A DNA stretch of 64,000 nt from JACVRW01 sp036519295 (GCA_036519295.1 DATDLN010000024.1:17498-81497); one strand, 5' to 3'. Counted from the first letter of the stretch, positions 25,946 through 34,601 are shown. Made by a program: numbers and translations. The notes: generated by a model not told the origin, from the letters alone.

Positions 25946-26684
25946 CCGCGGCCCCGTCCGCCGGGCCCGCCCCGCCCAGGTACGCGGCCGCGACATCCGC
26001 GCTGCGCCTGATCTCGTCCGGCGTTCCCTGCGCGATGACGCGGCCCCCATCGAGGACGCAGAGGCGGTTGCACACCTCCATGATCAGCGCCATGTTGTGG
26101 TCGATGATCAGCACACCTCGGTCGTGCGAGTCGGCCAGGGAGCGCAGGACGGCGATGAAGGCGGGCAGCTCCGTGTCGGAGAGGCCGGCGGCGGGCTCGT
26201 CGAGGAGCATGTAGCGGGGGTCCGTCGCGAGCGCCCGCGCGACGCCGAGCTTCATTGCCAGGCCGTGCGGGAGTCGTCCCGCAGGCTGCTCGGCCTCACC
26301 CGTGAGCTGGAGCAGGTCGAGGATGCCCCGCGCCCGCCGTCTCGCCTCGCCGGCCGAGCCGCCGACTCCCAGCGCGGCCACCTCCACGTTCTCCCGCACG
26401 CTCAGGCCGCCGAACAGGTGCCCCTGCTGAAAGCTGCGGGCGATGCCCGCACGTGCGCGGCGCGTCGCCTTCCAGGTGGTTACATCGGACCCGTCGACCA
26501 TCACCGAGCCGCTGTCCGGGAGGTCGAACCCGGTGATGCAGTTGACCAGGGTGGTCTTGCCGGCTCCGTTCGGGCCGATCAGCCCCACGACCTCTCGGCG
26601 GCCGACCTCGAGGTCCACCTCCCTGAGCGCCTGGATGCCCTGGAACGAACGGGAGACGCCGGTGGCCCGGAGGCGGTCGTTCAC
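25938..26684 (-). CDS. ABC transporter ATPase, LivG type (importer 1)
   Basis: A 248-residue ATPase with Walker A GPNGAGKTT and Walker B YMLLDEPAAGLSD. The signature loop is degenerate, reading LPHGLAMKLGVARAL instead of LSxGQ. LivG proteins often deviate here, but loss of the Gln position is notable. GTG 26684 starts nine bases after the binding-protein stop. Confidence 0.9.
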   Translation of the reverse strand: MNDRLRATGVSRSFQGIQALREVDLEVGRREVVGLIGPNGAGKTTLVNCITGFDLPDSGSVMVDGSDVTTWKATRRARAGIARSFQQGHLFGGLSVRENVEVAALGVGGSAGEARRRARGILDLLQLTGEAEQPAGRLPHGLAMKLGVARALATDPRYMLLDEPAAGLSDTELPAFIAVLRSLADSHDRGVLIIDHNMALIMEVCNRLCVLDGGRVIAQGTPDEIRRSADVAAAYLGGAGPADGAAGD

Positions 26685-26693
26685 GCCCTCGAT

Positions 26694-27932
26694 TCAGCCA
26701 TCGAACGTCACCGGCTCTCCAGCCTTCACCGTCCCGGTGAAGCGCGGCTTGCCGTCCTGGATCTCGATCACCCGGTACTCGCGACCGAAGGCGGAGTGGA
26801 ACTCCGGGGAGAAGCTGACATTCCCCGAGACCGTGGCGAGCCCCGAAAACCCCTCGGTGGTATCGGCCAGCTTCCCGCCGTCGGTCGTGCCGCCGTTCTT
26901 CTTGATCGCCTCGACGATGCCGTCCACGGCGGCCGCGCCGGTGACGAATCCGCCCGTCGCGGGCGGCTGGCCCGCCTTCTTCATCTTGGCGATGAGGTCT
27001 CGGACTGCCGGATCGGGGTCGTCGCCGTACACCGACGCATAGGTGATCACATAGATGTTGTCCGCGACCTTCTTGCTCTTCGGCAGCCAGAAGGAACCGT
27101 CGATCGACCAGGGGCCGATGATGGGGGTGGTGTTGCCGCCGCCGCGCACTCCTGACACGAAGGCCGGCAGATCCTGCTGGGTGGTCGCGCAGATGGCGAT
27201 CGTGTCGGCCTTCGAGTCGTTCATGCTGCTCACGACGTTGTTGATCGTGCCGTCGCCCTCGGTGAAGCTCTCTTCACTCGCGATCTTGCCGCCGAGCTCC
27301 TCGAACCGCTGCTTGAACGCCTGGCACACGTTCTGGGTGTAGACGATCGCCTTGTCGGTGACCACGCTGGCCGTCTTCCAGCCCTTCTGGTTCGCAAGCT
27401 CGGCCAGCGCGGCGCCCTCGTCCTGCGCGACGTTGCCGTAGCTGAACGCCAGCCTGCCGGCGTCGCCGAACCGCTTCGGCCCCATCTGGTCGGTGCCGAT
27501 GCACGGGGCGACCGTCAGCAGCCCGGCCTGTATGCCCTCCTGCGTCGACGGGGTCGCCCAGTCGACGTCGCAGGTGACCCACATGACGTCCGCGCCCTGA
27601 TCGATCAGATCGACCGCCGCCGCCTTCGTCCGCGCCGGGTCCAGCCGCGTGTTCTGAACCTTGAACTCGAGCTTGCGGCCGTCCACGCCGCCGGCGGCGT
27701 TCACCCGGTCGGCCTCGATCTGCGCCGCGGTCAGGGCCGGCCCGTCGAAGAACTTCATGAGCTTGGTCTGGTCGACTGCGGCCCCGATCGTGATCGGGCC
27801 CTTCTCGGCGGTGGCCTCGCCGCCACCGTTTCCGCCGTCGCCCCCGTCGTCGTCGTCGCCGCAGCCGGCGACGGCGGGGAGCGCGAGCAGCATCGTCGCG
27901 ATGAGGGCCAGTCGGGTCAGCCTCCGGTGCAT
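26694..27932 (-). CDS. ABC transporter substrate-binding lipoprotein (importer 1)
   Basis: A 412-residue type I periplasmic-binding lipoprotein. The signal peptide ends in the lipobox AVAGC with Cys24, followed by an Asp/Gly-rich tether. The ligand domain reads PITIGAAVDQTKLMKFFDGP at its start. ATG 27932 is chosen over the longer frame because GGAGGAA precedes it and the signal peptide then has a normal N-terminus. It is first of the five importer genes and follows a luciferase-like gene by 28 bases. Ligand unknown. Confidence 0.93.
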   Translation of the reverse strand: MHRRLTRLALIATMLLALPAVAGCGDDDDGGDGGNGGGEATAEKGPITIGAAVDQTKLMKFFDGPALTAAQIEADRVNAAGGVDGRKLEFKVQNTRLDPARTKAAAVDLIDQGADVMWVTCDVDWATPSTQEGIQAGLLTVAPCIGTDQMGPKRFGDAGRLAFSYGNVAQDEGAALAELANQKGWKTASVVTDKAIVYTQNVCQAFKQRFEELGGKIASEESFTEGDGTINNVVSSMNDSKADTIAICATTQQDLPAFVSGVRGGGNTTPIIGPWSIDGSFWLPKSKKVADNIYVITYASVYGDDPDPAVRDLIAKMKKAGQPPATGGFVTGAAAVDGIVEAIKKNGGTTDGGKLADTTEGFSGLATVSGNVSFSPEFHSAFGREYRVIEIQDGKPRFTGTVKAGEPVTFDG

Positions 27933-27960
27933 TGTGCGTTCCTCCTCGTTGCTGTGTCCT

Positions 27961-29061
27961 TCAGGCACGGGCGGGTTCGGGCGCGAGCGAGTCCTGCTGG
28001 GCCGTGCGGAAGCGCGGGATCACCCTCGTCGCGAACAGCTCCTGCGCCTTGATCGCCTTCCAGTGCTCGAAGCCGCCGGCGTTCGTGGTGATCCCGACCT
28101 CCTTCAGGCCGTCGCACTTCCGAATCACGGCCTCGATGCGCTCGACGATGTCGTCCGGCGTGCCCACCCAGACGATGTCGCCGTCGAGCATCTCGTCGTA
28201 GGGAGTGGCGGCCAGCTTCTCCATGATCCCGCTCGAGTAGAAGCCGAACCCCGACTCCTCGAGCACCTCCTTCGGTGGCAGCTCGTCGCCGTAGAGAAGG
28301 GGGGAGGCGTTGCCGGTCAGGAACTTGCGCATGCCGTCCTCGGCTTCGCGCCGGGCGGTGTCGCGATCGTCGTCGATGTAGACGGCATGGATCCACGCGA
28401 TGTACGGCTCGTTGCCGTGCCGCGCGCAGCTCTCCCGGTAGATGTCGAGCTGCTCGGCAAGCGCCTCGTAGGGAAGGAGCGGCGGCACGGCCATGCACCA
28501 GCCGCGCTCGCCGGCGATCTCGTACGTGCGGTCGCTCGTCCCACCGAGGAAGACGCGCGGGCGCCGCCCCTCCGGCAGCCGCGGGACGATATGGGAGTCG
28601 TCGATCTCGTAGTACTTGCCGCTGTAGGAGAAGCGCTCGTTCTCGAGGGCGAGGAAGAGCACCTCGAGCCCCTCCTCGTAGAGGTCACGCGTCTCGCGGA
28701 TCGGCACACCCGCCTTGATCGGCATCCATCCGTGTCCGCGCACGACGCCGAACTCGTAGCGGCCGCCCGACAGGATGTCGAACTCCGCGATCTGCGAGGC
28801 CAGCACCGCGGGGTTGTAGTACGGCACCGGGTGGCCGAGCGTGCGGAAGTTGATGGTGTCCGTCCGTTCCGCGGCCATCCCGAACAGCGCCCAGGGATTC
28901 GCCGAGACCGAGAACTGCGGGAAGAACCAGTGCTCGATCACGGTGTAGACGTCGAAGCCGACCCGCTCCGCGTGCTCGATCTGCTCGAGGACCTCGTCGT
29001 AGAGCTGCCGGTAGGGCTTTCCCCCGTGGTACTGGACCTCGGAGTAGATGCTGAACCTCAT
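27961..29061 (-). CDS. Luciferase-like (LLM class) flavin-dependent oxidoreductase
   Basis: A 366-residue TIM-barrel flavoenzyme of the bacterial luciferase-like family (MRFSIYSEVQYHGGKP at the start, EHWFFPQFSVSANPW, TLGHPVPYYNPAVLA, GRYEFGVVRGHGW, PRVFLGGTSD). Such enzymes use FMN or F420 to oxygenate or oxidise small molecules. ATG 29061 has GAGAGGAG upstream. It heads the importer 1 operon, with regulon site B and its promoter 52-80 bases upstream. Substrate unknown, but probably what the importer brings in. Confidence 0.92.
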   Translation of the reverse strand: MRFSIYSEVQYHGGKPYRQLYDEVLEQIEHAERVGFDVYTVIEHWFFPQFSVSANPWALFGMAAERTDTINFRTLGHPVPYYNPAVLASQIAEFDILSGGRYEFGVVRGHGWMPIKAGVPIRETRDLYEEGLEVLFLALENERFSYSGKYYEIDDSHIVPRLPEGRRPRVFLGGTSDRTYEIAGERGWCMAVPPLLPYEALAEQLDIYRESCARHGNEPYIAWIHAVYIDDDRDTARREAEDGMRKFLTGNASPLLYGDELPPKEVLEESGFGFYSSGIMEKLAATPYDEMLDGDIVWVGTPDDIVERIEAVIRKCDGLKEVGITTNAGGFEHWKAIKAQELFATRVIPRFRTAQQDSLAPEPARA

Positions 29062-29112
29062 CCATCGCTCCTCTCAGCGGTGCGCGGGCGCGCGCTCACC
29101 CTCCGTCGAGCG

Positions 29113-29141
29113 ACCGTATCCGATACTTGATCAAATCACAA
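29113..29141 (-). promoter_or_regulatory. Promoter with regulon operator site B
   Basis: On the minus strand a -35 TTGTGA (29141-29136) and a -10 TACGGT (29118-29113) are 17 bases apart. The palindrome TTGATCAA (29127-29134) sits inside the spacer. Flanks extend to ATACTTG and CAAGTAT, which are inverted repeats of each other. A bound repressor would block RNA polymerase. The promoter points at the luciferase-like/importer 1 operon. Confidence 0.65.
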
Positions 29142-29160
29142 GTATGCGGCGGTGCTCGCG

Positions 29161-30780
29161 TCAGTTCCGCGGGAGCCGGGCGCGTACCCGCTCTCGCACC
29201 GGCGGCTTTAGCAGCTGCATTGCCACTATGCGCCCCGAGGCGGCGTTCAGCCCCGGCCCCGGGTAGGTGCTCGCTCCGCACTGGAAGAGGCCGTCGAGCG
29301 GCGTCGCGTGCGAGCCGTAGCTGGGTAGCGGGCGCCACACGTAAGACTGGTCGAGGTCCGTGGCGCCCGCGTAGATGTCGCCCCGCACGAAATTGGGGTT
29401 GCGGCGCTCGAGCGCGGCGGGGGACAGGATCGCCCGCCCCACGATCGCCGCGGGGAGGTTCTCGATCCGACGCGCCAGGTGGGCCACGATCCGGTCCGCG
29501 TAGGCTCGCTCGAGCTCGGGCGTCCAGGGCCCATCGCCGACGTCGATCTCGCCGGCGGCATCGCCCGTCGGCCGGTAGGGCACCTCCTGGAGCTGGACCC
29601 AGATGATGGCCGCGCCCTCCGGCGCCCTGCTCGGATCGAGCGCCGTGGGCTGCCCGCAGACGATCGTCGGCTCCGCCGGCAGCAGTCCCGCGCGGGCATG
29701 CGCGCAGGCGAGGCTCACCGCGTTCAGGCCGCCGGTGAGGTGTACGACTGCCGCCTGCGCCAGCCGCTCGTCGTCGCGCCACCGCGGCGGCTCCGACAGC
29801 GCGAGATGGATCTGCGTGCCGGCGCGCGTCGAGAAGCGAAATCGCCTTGCCTCCTCGGCGGCTCGCGCCGGGACGGCGCCTTCCGGCAGCAGCCGCCCGT
29901 AGAGCTGGGTGGGTGTGGTGTTGGCGATCACCGCGCGCCCGGCCAGCACCTCCTCGCCGCCGGCGACCACCCCGGCGGCGCGGCCGCCGCGGACCAAGAT
30001 GCTCTCGACCTCGTTGCCGGCGCGCACGGCGCCACCGTTGTCCTCGATCAGGCGCACGAACGCCTTGACGAAGTTGTCCGAACCGCCGCGGACCACCGGC
30101 ATGCCGATCTGGTGGAGGGCGCCGGCGAGGGCGAGGAGCTGGAACCCGCCGCCCGCGTCGTCGGGCGTGAGACCCGTGTGAAGCACCCAGGGCGCGAGGA
30201 GATCGCCGACCTCCCGCCCCTCGAAACGGCTCTCGAGCCAGCCGCGCGCGCTCGACGCCACCCTCGCGCCGAACGCCAGGCCGTCACGCACGCCGAGCCG
30301 GCGGGCGAGCGTTGCCGTGAGCCGGGCGGCGTGTGCAGAGCCCAGCCTGGTTCCGAGGAGGTCGCCGATCAGGTCCATCTGGGCGCCCAACGAGGAGACG
30401 TCCTCGAGGTAGGCATCGCGGTCGGCGGCGGCGGCCAGGCGCTCGACCGTGCGCTCAGGGTCGCGGTGCGCAACCACTGCTCCGTGCGGCGTGGCGCTCG
30501 CGGTCACGACGTCCTCGGCGTTCACGTACTCGAGGCCGCGGGCCCGCAGCTCCTCACCCAACTCGGCCCAGGCCGCCGAGGTGTGGAAGAGCGGGTGCCA
30601 GCTCGAGAACGTGTCGTGGCAGTAGCCCGGCTCGGTCAGTTCCTCCGTCGCCACCGCGCCGCCCGGCTCGGCGTTGCGCTCGAGGACCTCGACGCTCCAG
30701 CCGGCGCGGGCGAGGTAGGCCGCGGCAACCAGTCCGTTGTGGCCGCTTCCGATGACGACCACGTCGACGCTGCGGCTCAT
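29161..30780 (-). CDS. Phytoene-desaturase-like FAD/NAD-dependent oxidoreductase
   Basis: A 539-residue flavoprotein. The N-terminal dinucleotide motif is VVVIGSGHNGLVAAAYLARAG, and the C-terminal FAD motif is GLFQCGASTYPGPGLNAASG. It belongs to the CrtI/amine-oxidase-like group. No carotenoid genes are nearby. A close paralogue is at 34897-36573, also with a regulon palindrome at its start. It presumably removes hydride from a catabolic intermediate. Confidence 0.91.
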   Translation of the reverse strand: MSRSVDVVVIGSGHNGLVAAAYLARAGWSVEVLERNAEPGGAVATEELTEPGYCHDTFSSWHPLFHTSAAWAELGEELRARGLEYVNAEDVVTASATPHGAVVAHRDPERTVERLAAAADRDAYLEDVSSLGAQMDLIGDLLGTRLGSAHAARLTATLARRLGVRDGLAFGARVASSARGWLESRFEGREVGDLLAPWVLHTGLTPDDAGGGFQLLALAGALHQIGMPVVRGGSDNFVKAFVRLIEDNGGAVRAGNEVESILVRGGRAAGVVAGGEEVLAGRAVIANTTPTQLYGRLLPEGAVPARAAEEARRFRFSTRAGTQIHLALSEPPRWRDDERLAQAAVVHLTGGLNAVSLACAHARAGLLPAEPTIVCGQPTALDPSRAPEGAAIIWVQLQEVPYRPTGDAAGEIDVGDGPWTPELERAYADRIVAHLARRIENLPAAIVGRAILSPAALERRNPNFVRGDIYAGATDLDQSYVWRPLPSYGSHATPLDGLFQCGASTYPGPGLNAASGRIVAMQLLKPPVRERVRARLPRN

Positions 30781-30790
30781 CGGGGCGGGA

Positions 30791-30805
30791 CTTGATCAGA
30801 CATCG
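30791..30805. promoter_or_regulatory. Regulon operator site C
   Basis: ACTTGATCAGACATC; the core TTGATCAG at 30792-30799 has one mismatch to TTGATCAA. It lies 11 bases before the ATG of the FAD oxidoreductase, so binding would cover the start region. It is the weakest of the seven sites. Confidence 0.45.
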
Positions 30806-30882
30806 CCGTTGCGCGCAAGGGACACCGATCCGGAGACCGGAGGTGTTCGGGCGTTCCCATGTCGCCTGGGGCGCCTGGTACT

Positions 30883-30900
30883 GTTAACCCTGTGGTTAAC
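30883..30900. promoter_or_regulatory. ArsR operator overlapping its own start codon
   Basis: GTTAACC-CTGT-GGTTAAC is a perfect 7-base inverted repeat with a four-base spacer. The GTG start at 30892 of the ArsR gene is inside it. ArsR repressors bind such palindromes at their own promoters, so self-repression is likely. Confidence 0.7.
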
Positions 30901-31206
30901 GATCCGTTCAGGGCGCTTTCGCACCCGATCCGCCGCGGCATCGTCGAGCGCCTCGCCGCTGGTCCGGCGACCGTAGGTCACGCCACCGGCGGCTTCGGGG
31001 TGTCCAAGCCCGCGATCTCCAAGCATCTGAAGGTGCTGGAGGAAACCGGCGTCGTCACGCGGGTGGTCGAGGGACGGACGCACCGGCTCTCGCTCGACAC
31101 CAATACGCTCGGTGAGGCGGCCGACTGGATGGATCGCCAGCGCGTCCTCTGGGGGCGCCTGTTCGACGTAGTCGAGGAGTACCTAAAGGAGGACAAGCCG
31201 CAATGA
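30892..31206 (+). CDS. ArsR-family transcriptional regulator
   Basis: A 104-residue winged-helix regulator (VNDPFRALSHPIRRGIVERL, FGVSKPAISKHLKVLEETG, VVEGRTHRLSLD). GTG 30892 gives the normal family N-terminus; ATG 30859 would add eleven untypical residues. No metal-binding cysteines are present, so it belongs to the non-metal branch often found with SRPBCC genes. It heads a four-gene operon in which each gene overlaps the next by four bases. Confidence 0.9.
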   Translation: MVNDPFRALSHPIRRGIVERLAAGPATVGHATGGFGVSKPAISKHLKVLEETGVVTRVVEGRTHRLSLDTNTLGEAADWMDRQRVLWGRLFDVVEEYLKEDKPQ

Positions 31207-31877
31207 ACGCCCCGCCGACAGTGTCGCCGCAGGAGTGGGAAGCCGCCCGCGAGAAGCTGCTGGTGAAGGAGAAGGAGCTGACCCGCGCCCGCGATGCCAT
31301 GGCCGCCGAGCGCCGCCGGATGCCGAGAATCGCGGTCGAGAAGGACTACCGCTTCGAGGGGCCGGACGGCCCGGCGAGCCTGCCCGACCTGTTCGACGGG
31401 CGCCGCCAGCTGATCGTCTACCGCTTCTTCTACGACCCCGGCATGGACACCTATCCGGAACGCGGTTGCGGCGGTTGCTCGTTCCTCGCCGACCAGGTCG
31501 CGCACCTGGCGCATCTGAACGCGCGCGACACGACGCTCGCGTTCGTCTCGCGCGCGCCGCAGGAGAACATCAAGCGCTGGAAGGCCCAGATGGGGTGGGA
31601 GCAGATCCCCTGGTACACGATCACGGACGACTTCGACAAGGACTTCGGCGTCGACGAGTGGCACGGCACCAACGCCTTCTTCCGCGACGGCGACCGGATC
31701 TACCGCACCTACTTCATCAACGACCGCGGCGACGAGGCGATGGGCAGCACCTGGAGCTACCTCGACATCACGGCGCTCGGGCGCCAGGAGGAGTGGGAGG
31801 ACTCGCCGGAGGGCTACCCGCAGACCCAGCCGTACCAGTGGTGGAACTACCACGACGCGTACGAGGACAAAGCGTGA
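31203..31877 (+). CDS. DUF899 thioredoxin-fold protein
   Basis: A 224-residue DUF899 protein, a thioredoxin-like family. Family features are EWEAAREKLLVKEKELTRAR at the start, the CGGCSFLADQVAHLAHLNAR motif with a CxxC near residue 88-91, and the ending PYQWWNYHDAYE. Function in the cell is not established. It overlaps both neighbours and is regularly found with ArsR and SRPBCC genes. Confidence 0.92.
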   Translation: MNAPPTVSPQEWEAAREKLLVKEKELTRARDAMAAERRRMPRIAVEKDYRFEGPDGPASLPDLFDGRRQLIVYRFFYDPGMDTYPERGCGGCSFLADQVAHLAHLNARDTTLAFVSRAPQENIKRWKAQMGWEQIPWYTITDDFDKDFGVDEWHGTNAFFRDGDRIYRTYFINDRGDEAMGSTWSYLDITALGRQEEWEDSPEGYPQTQPYQWWNYHDAYEDKA

Positions 31878-32005
31878 TCGCTCACGTGGGGGTCGTTCCG
31901 GTGGAGGAGATCCTGCCGTCGGTGACGGGCGCGGGCGTCGCGCTGCTGCTGGCGCGTGCCTGGGTAAGCCTGCACCTGAGACGCCGACGGGAGCCCGGGA
32001 AATGA
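31874..32005 (+). CDS. Small single-helix membrane protein (43 aa)
   Basis: GTG 31874 overlaps the DUF899 stop and its own TGA overlaps the next ATG, so it is coupled on both sides. The protein (MIAHVGVVPVEEILPSVTGA at the start) has one hydrophobic helix at about 17-35 and a strongly basic end (HLRRRREPGK). The double overlap and G/C-ending codons argue that it is real. Function unknown. Confidence 0.65.
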   Translation: MIAHVGVVPVEEILPSVTGAGVALLLARAWVSLHLRRRREPGK

Positions 32006-32451
32006 TCGACAACACAACCCTGCGCATGGAGCGCACCTTCCAGGCGCCAGCGCAGGCGGTCTTCGACGCATGGACGAGCGAGGAGGTGATCCGGCGCTGG
32101 TGGCACGCCGAGCACGACTGGGAGACGACCGAGGCCGAGGTGGACCTGCGCGTCGGCGGCGCCATCCGGGTGGTGATGCGCAACCCCCACGATGACGTCG
32201 AGTACGGCGGCGGCGGCACCTACACGGAGATCGACCCCCCGACCCGCCTTGCGTTCACCTGGCTCTGGGACGGCGACACCAAGCGCCAGCTGATCGAGCT
32301 CGACTTCGAGGAGACCGAGGGCGTCACCACCGTCCGCTTCACGCACAGCGGCCTGTGGGACGAGGAGGCGGTTCGCTCGCACGAGGACGGCTGGGGCAAT
32401 GCCTTCGACAACCTCGAGCGCACGCTCGCGGCGGATCACGCAGGGGGGTAG
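32002..32451 (+). CDS. SRPBCC/AHSA1-like domain protein
   Basis: A 149-residue START-like protein (LRMERTFQAPAQAVFDAWTS, RRWWHAEHDWETTEAEVDLR, GGGGTYTEIDPPTRLAFTW). The family binds hydrophobic ligands in a deep pocket. It is the last gene of the ArsR-DUF899 operon and is probably controlled by the GTTAACC palindrome. Confidence 0.9.
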   Translation: MIDNTTLRMERTFQAPAQAVFDAWTSEEVIRRWWHAEHDWETTEAEVDLRVGGAIRVVMRNPHDDVEYGGGGTYTEIDPPTRLAFTWLWDGDTKRQLIELDFEETEGVTTVRFTHSGLWDEEAVRSHEDGWGNAFDNLERTLAADHAGG

Positions 32452-32468
32452 CCGCCGAGGCTTCGCCC

Positions 32469-32846
32469 TTACCGCGCGTCCAGCGTGGCCCGGAGCGCAG
32501 CGAGGTCGGGCGACCCGAAGACGACGCGATTTCGGGTGGCGACGTACACGAGGTCGAGGTCGACTCCAGCCCGGGCGATCTTCCGAGTTAGATCCGCAAG
32601 CACGCCGGGACGGTCCTCGACATCGACCACGACGACCTCGCGCTCGCGGGTGACCGCGACGTGGGAAATCGCGAGCGCGTGCTTCGCGGCCCCGGCGTGC
32701 GGGACGAGAATGTGGAGCTCGGCCCGCTCGCCCGGCCCAACGCAGGTGGCCGCGGCGATATTCACGCCGGCATCGCTGATCGCGGCCGCGACCTGCGCAA
32801 GTGCGCCGGGCGTGTTCTCGATGTCGATGACCAGGTCGACCGCCAT
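32469..32846 (-). CDS. Tandem ACT-domain protein
   Basis: A 125-residue protein made of two ACT repeats (DLVIDIENTPGALAQVAAAI and VVVVDVEDRPGVLADLTRKI). ACT domains bind amino acids or similar small ligands and regulate partner enzymes. There is no catalytic domain, so it acts alone or on another protein. Confidence 0.82.
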   Translation of the reverse strand: MAVDLVIDIENTPGALAQVAAAISDAGVNIAAATCVGPGERAELHILVPHAGAAKHALAISHVAVTREREVVVVDVEDRPGVLADLTRKIARAGVDLDLVYVATRNRVVFGSPDLAALRATLDAR

Positions 32847-32935
32847 GTGACCCGTGCCGGGTGAGCCTACTAGCCGGCGTTCGGCGATCGGAGGACCCCG
32901 CCGCGGGCGTAGCTCGGCCGCACTTCAGGCTTTGA

Positions 32936-33340
32936 TCACCGTTGCGCAGCGGCGAGCGCGGCCGCCTCGTCGGTGAATTCCTCGACGCGAGCGATCCGCG
33001 AGCCGTCGAGAGTCACCAGGTTCCAGAATCGCATGGAGGCCTCCGCGTCGCTGCCCGTCCCGCGCATGTGGATTCGGAACGCGGCGAGGGCGCGGCGGCC
33101 GTCCACTGCGGTCAGCTCGAGGTCCTCGACCCGCATCCCACCGGCGTCGAAACGGTCTCGAAAGAGGGCGGCGACCGCCTCGCGTCCGTGGTGAGTCGTG
33201 GCACCCGGAGCGGCGGCGGCCTCTACGAACTCGACATCGGGGTGCAGGTAGTCCCGCGCCAAGACGTCCGGAAAGTCCGCTCCGGCCGAGTTGTGAGCTT
33301 CATAGATGCCGCGGATGAAGTCGAGGTTCACGAGCGGCAT
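32936..33340 (-). CDS. SnoaL-like/NTF2-fold protein
   Basis: A 134-residue NTF2-superfamily protein (FIRGIYEAHNSAGADFPDVL, HPDVEFVEAAAAPG, GREAVAALFRDRF, RIARVEEFTDE). This is the usual pattern for SnoaL-like ketosteroid-isomerase relatives. Its stop TGA forms part of a TTGATCAC sequence, which I do not count as a regulon site. Function unknown. Confidence 0.82.
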   Translation of the reverse strand: MPLVNLDFIRGIYEAHNSAGADFPDVLARDYLHPDVEFVEAAAAPGATTHHGREAVAALFRDRFDAGGMRVEDLELTAVDGRRALAAFRIHMRGTGSDAEASMRFWNLVTLDGSRIARVEEFTDEAAALAAAQR

Positions 33341-33395
33341 CCCTTTCAGTATCCGCGATCTCGCGTCGCGCGCAGCCGCGAAGGCCGGCCGCGTG

Positions 33396-34532
33396 CTAGA
33401 GGTCGTACGCGTAGCGCGTCAGCGTCTCGCACCCGTCGTCGGTGATCAGCAAGAGATCCTCGAAGCGCACGCCGCCGACGTCCTCCAGGCCCTCGATCCC
33501 GGGCTCGATGGCGACGACATCCCCGGCGACGAGGGTCTCGCCGGAGGCGAGTCCAAGCGAAGGTGGTTCGTGCACCTCGAGACCGACGCCGTGGCCGAGG
33601 CCGAAGTAGAACCCCTGCGTCAGCCGCTGCCCGGGAGCTCGCGTGCGCTGCGTGGGGTAGCCGCCGCTCTCGACGATCTCCGCCGCGATGTCGTAGAGCG
33701 CTCGGCCGCTGATCTCGGGACGCGCGGCGGAGCGCACCGCTTCCAGTGCGTCCCGCACGACGTCGCTCAGCGCGGCCACCTCGTGCGTCACCTCGCCGGC
33801 GACGAACGTTCGGGTCATGTCCGCCCAGCAGCCGCTCTCCTCGTCGCGGGGCCAGAGGTCGATGACGATCGGCAGGTCGGCGGGCAGCGGCCCGGAGCCG
33901 GGATCATGCCCGCCGCCCGACAGCGCGGACACCACCATGATGTCCGCCGGCGCCGGCGCGCCGGCGGCCGCGCAAGCCGCGCGGAGCGCCGACCGGACGG
34001 TCTGGGCCGTCAGCGCCACGCCGTCCCGGATCAGCCGGCCGTCGTCGCGGTCGGCGCCGCGAATGAGCGTCTCGGCCGCCGCCATGCCGGCCTCGGCGGC
34101 GCGCTGGGCGCGCCGGATGCCGGCCAACTCGGCCAAGTTCTTGACCCGGCGACGTCCCCCGACCGTTCCCGCGTCGACCTCGACGCGAATTCCCGCGTCG
34201 CGAAGTCGGTCGGCCAACGCGACCGGCAGGTCCGCCGCGACGGCCGCGTCGCGAATGCCCCACCTTCGCACGGCGCGAGTCGCCGTCTCGAGCTCGGCCT
34301 CATCACGCGGCATCCCGTCGCCCAAGAGCTCGTAGAACCCCAGCTCGTCGATCACGAGCAACTCCGCATCGGGAAGCACTCTGGAGATGCGTTCGGCCTC
34401 GAGCGAGTTGGTCAGCACCAGCGCCTGTCCGTCGCGAGCGACGAACAGGAACGGGTCCATGATCTCGAGCGGAACCTCGTGCCGCAGCGCGGGATAGCGG
34501 ATGGTGTCGCCGTACAGCAGTATGGTCGCCAC
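33396..34532 (-). CDS. M24-family metallopeptidase (Xaa-Pro aminopeptidase-like)
   Basis: A 378-residue M24 protein with all five metal ligands apparent: Asp in VIDLWPRD, Asp in ADMTRTF, His in GHGVGLEVHE, Glu in AIEPG and Glu in RFEDLLL. It should be an active dinuclear-metal hydrolase of a peptide-like bond. GTG 34532 is chosen because the longer frame runs back into a decayed SnoaL-like pseudogene. Two other M24 genes in the region have altered ligands. Confidence 0.86.
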   Translation of the reverse strand: MATILLYGDTIRYPALRHEVPLEIMDPFLFVARDGQALVLTNSLEAERISRVLPDAELLVIDELGFYELLGDGMPRDEAELETATRAVRRWGIRDAAVAADLPVALADRLRDAGIRVEVDAGTVGGRRRVKNLAELAGIRRAQRAAEAGMAAAETLIRGADRDDGRLIRDGVALTAQTVRSALRAACAAAGAPAPADIMVVSALSGGGHDPGSGPLPADLPIVIDLWPRDEESGCWADMTRTFVAGEVTHEVAALSDVVRDALEAVRSAARPEISGRALYDIAAEIVESGGYPTQRTRAPGQRLTQGFYFGLGHGVGLEVHEPPSLGLASGETLVAGDVVAIEPGIEGLEDVGGVRFEDLLLITDDGCETLTRYAYDL

Positions 34533-34601
34533 GCACCCGAAGATACGGGGTTGCGCCCCCCGCTCACGCGGCGAGCGCCGGCGTGGGGGCGATCCCGAGC
34601 T

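Noticed and set aside
32932..32939. TTGATCAC as an eighth regulon site
   Set aside because: The TCA is the stop codon of the SnoaL-like gene and the palindrome is broken; no start lies close by.
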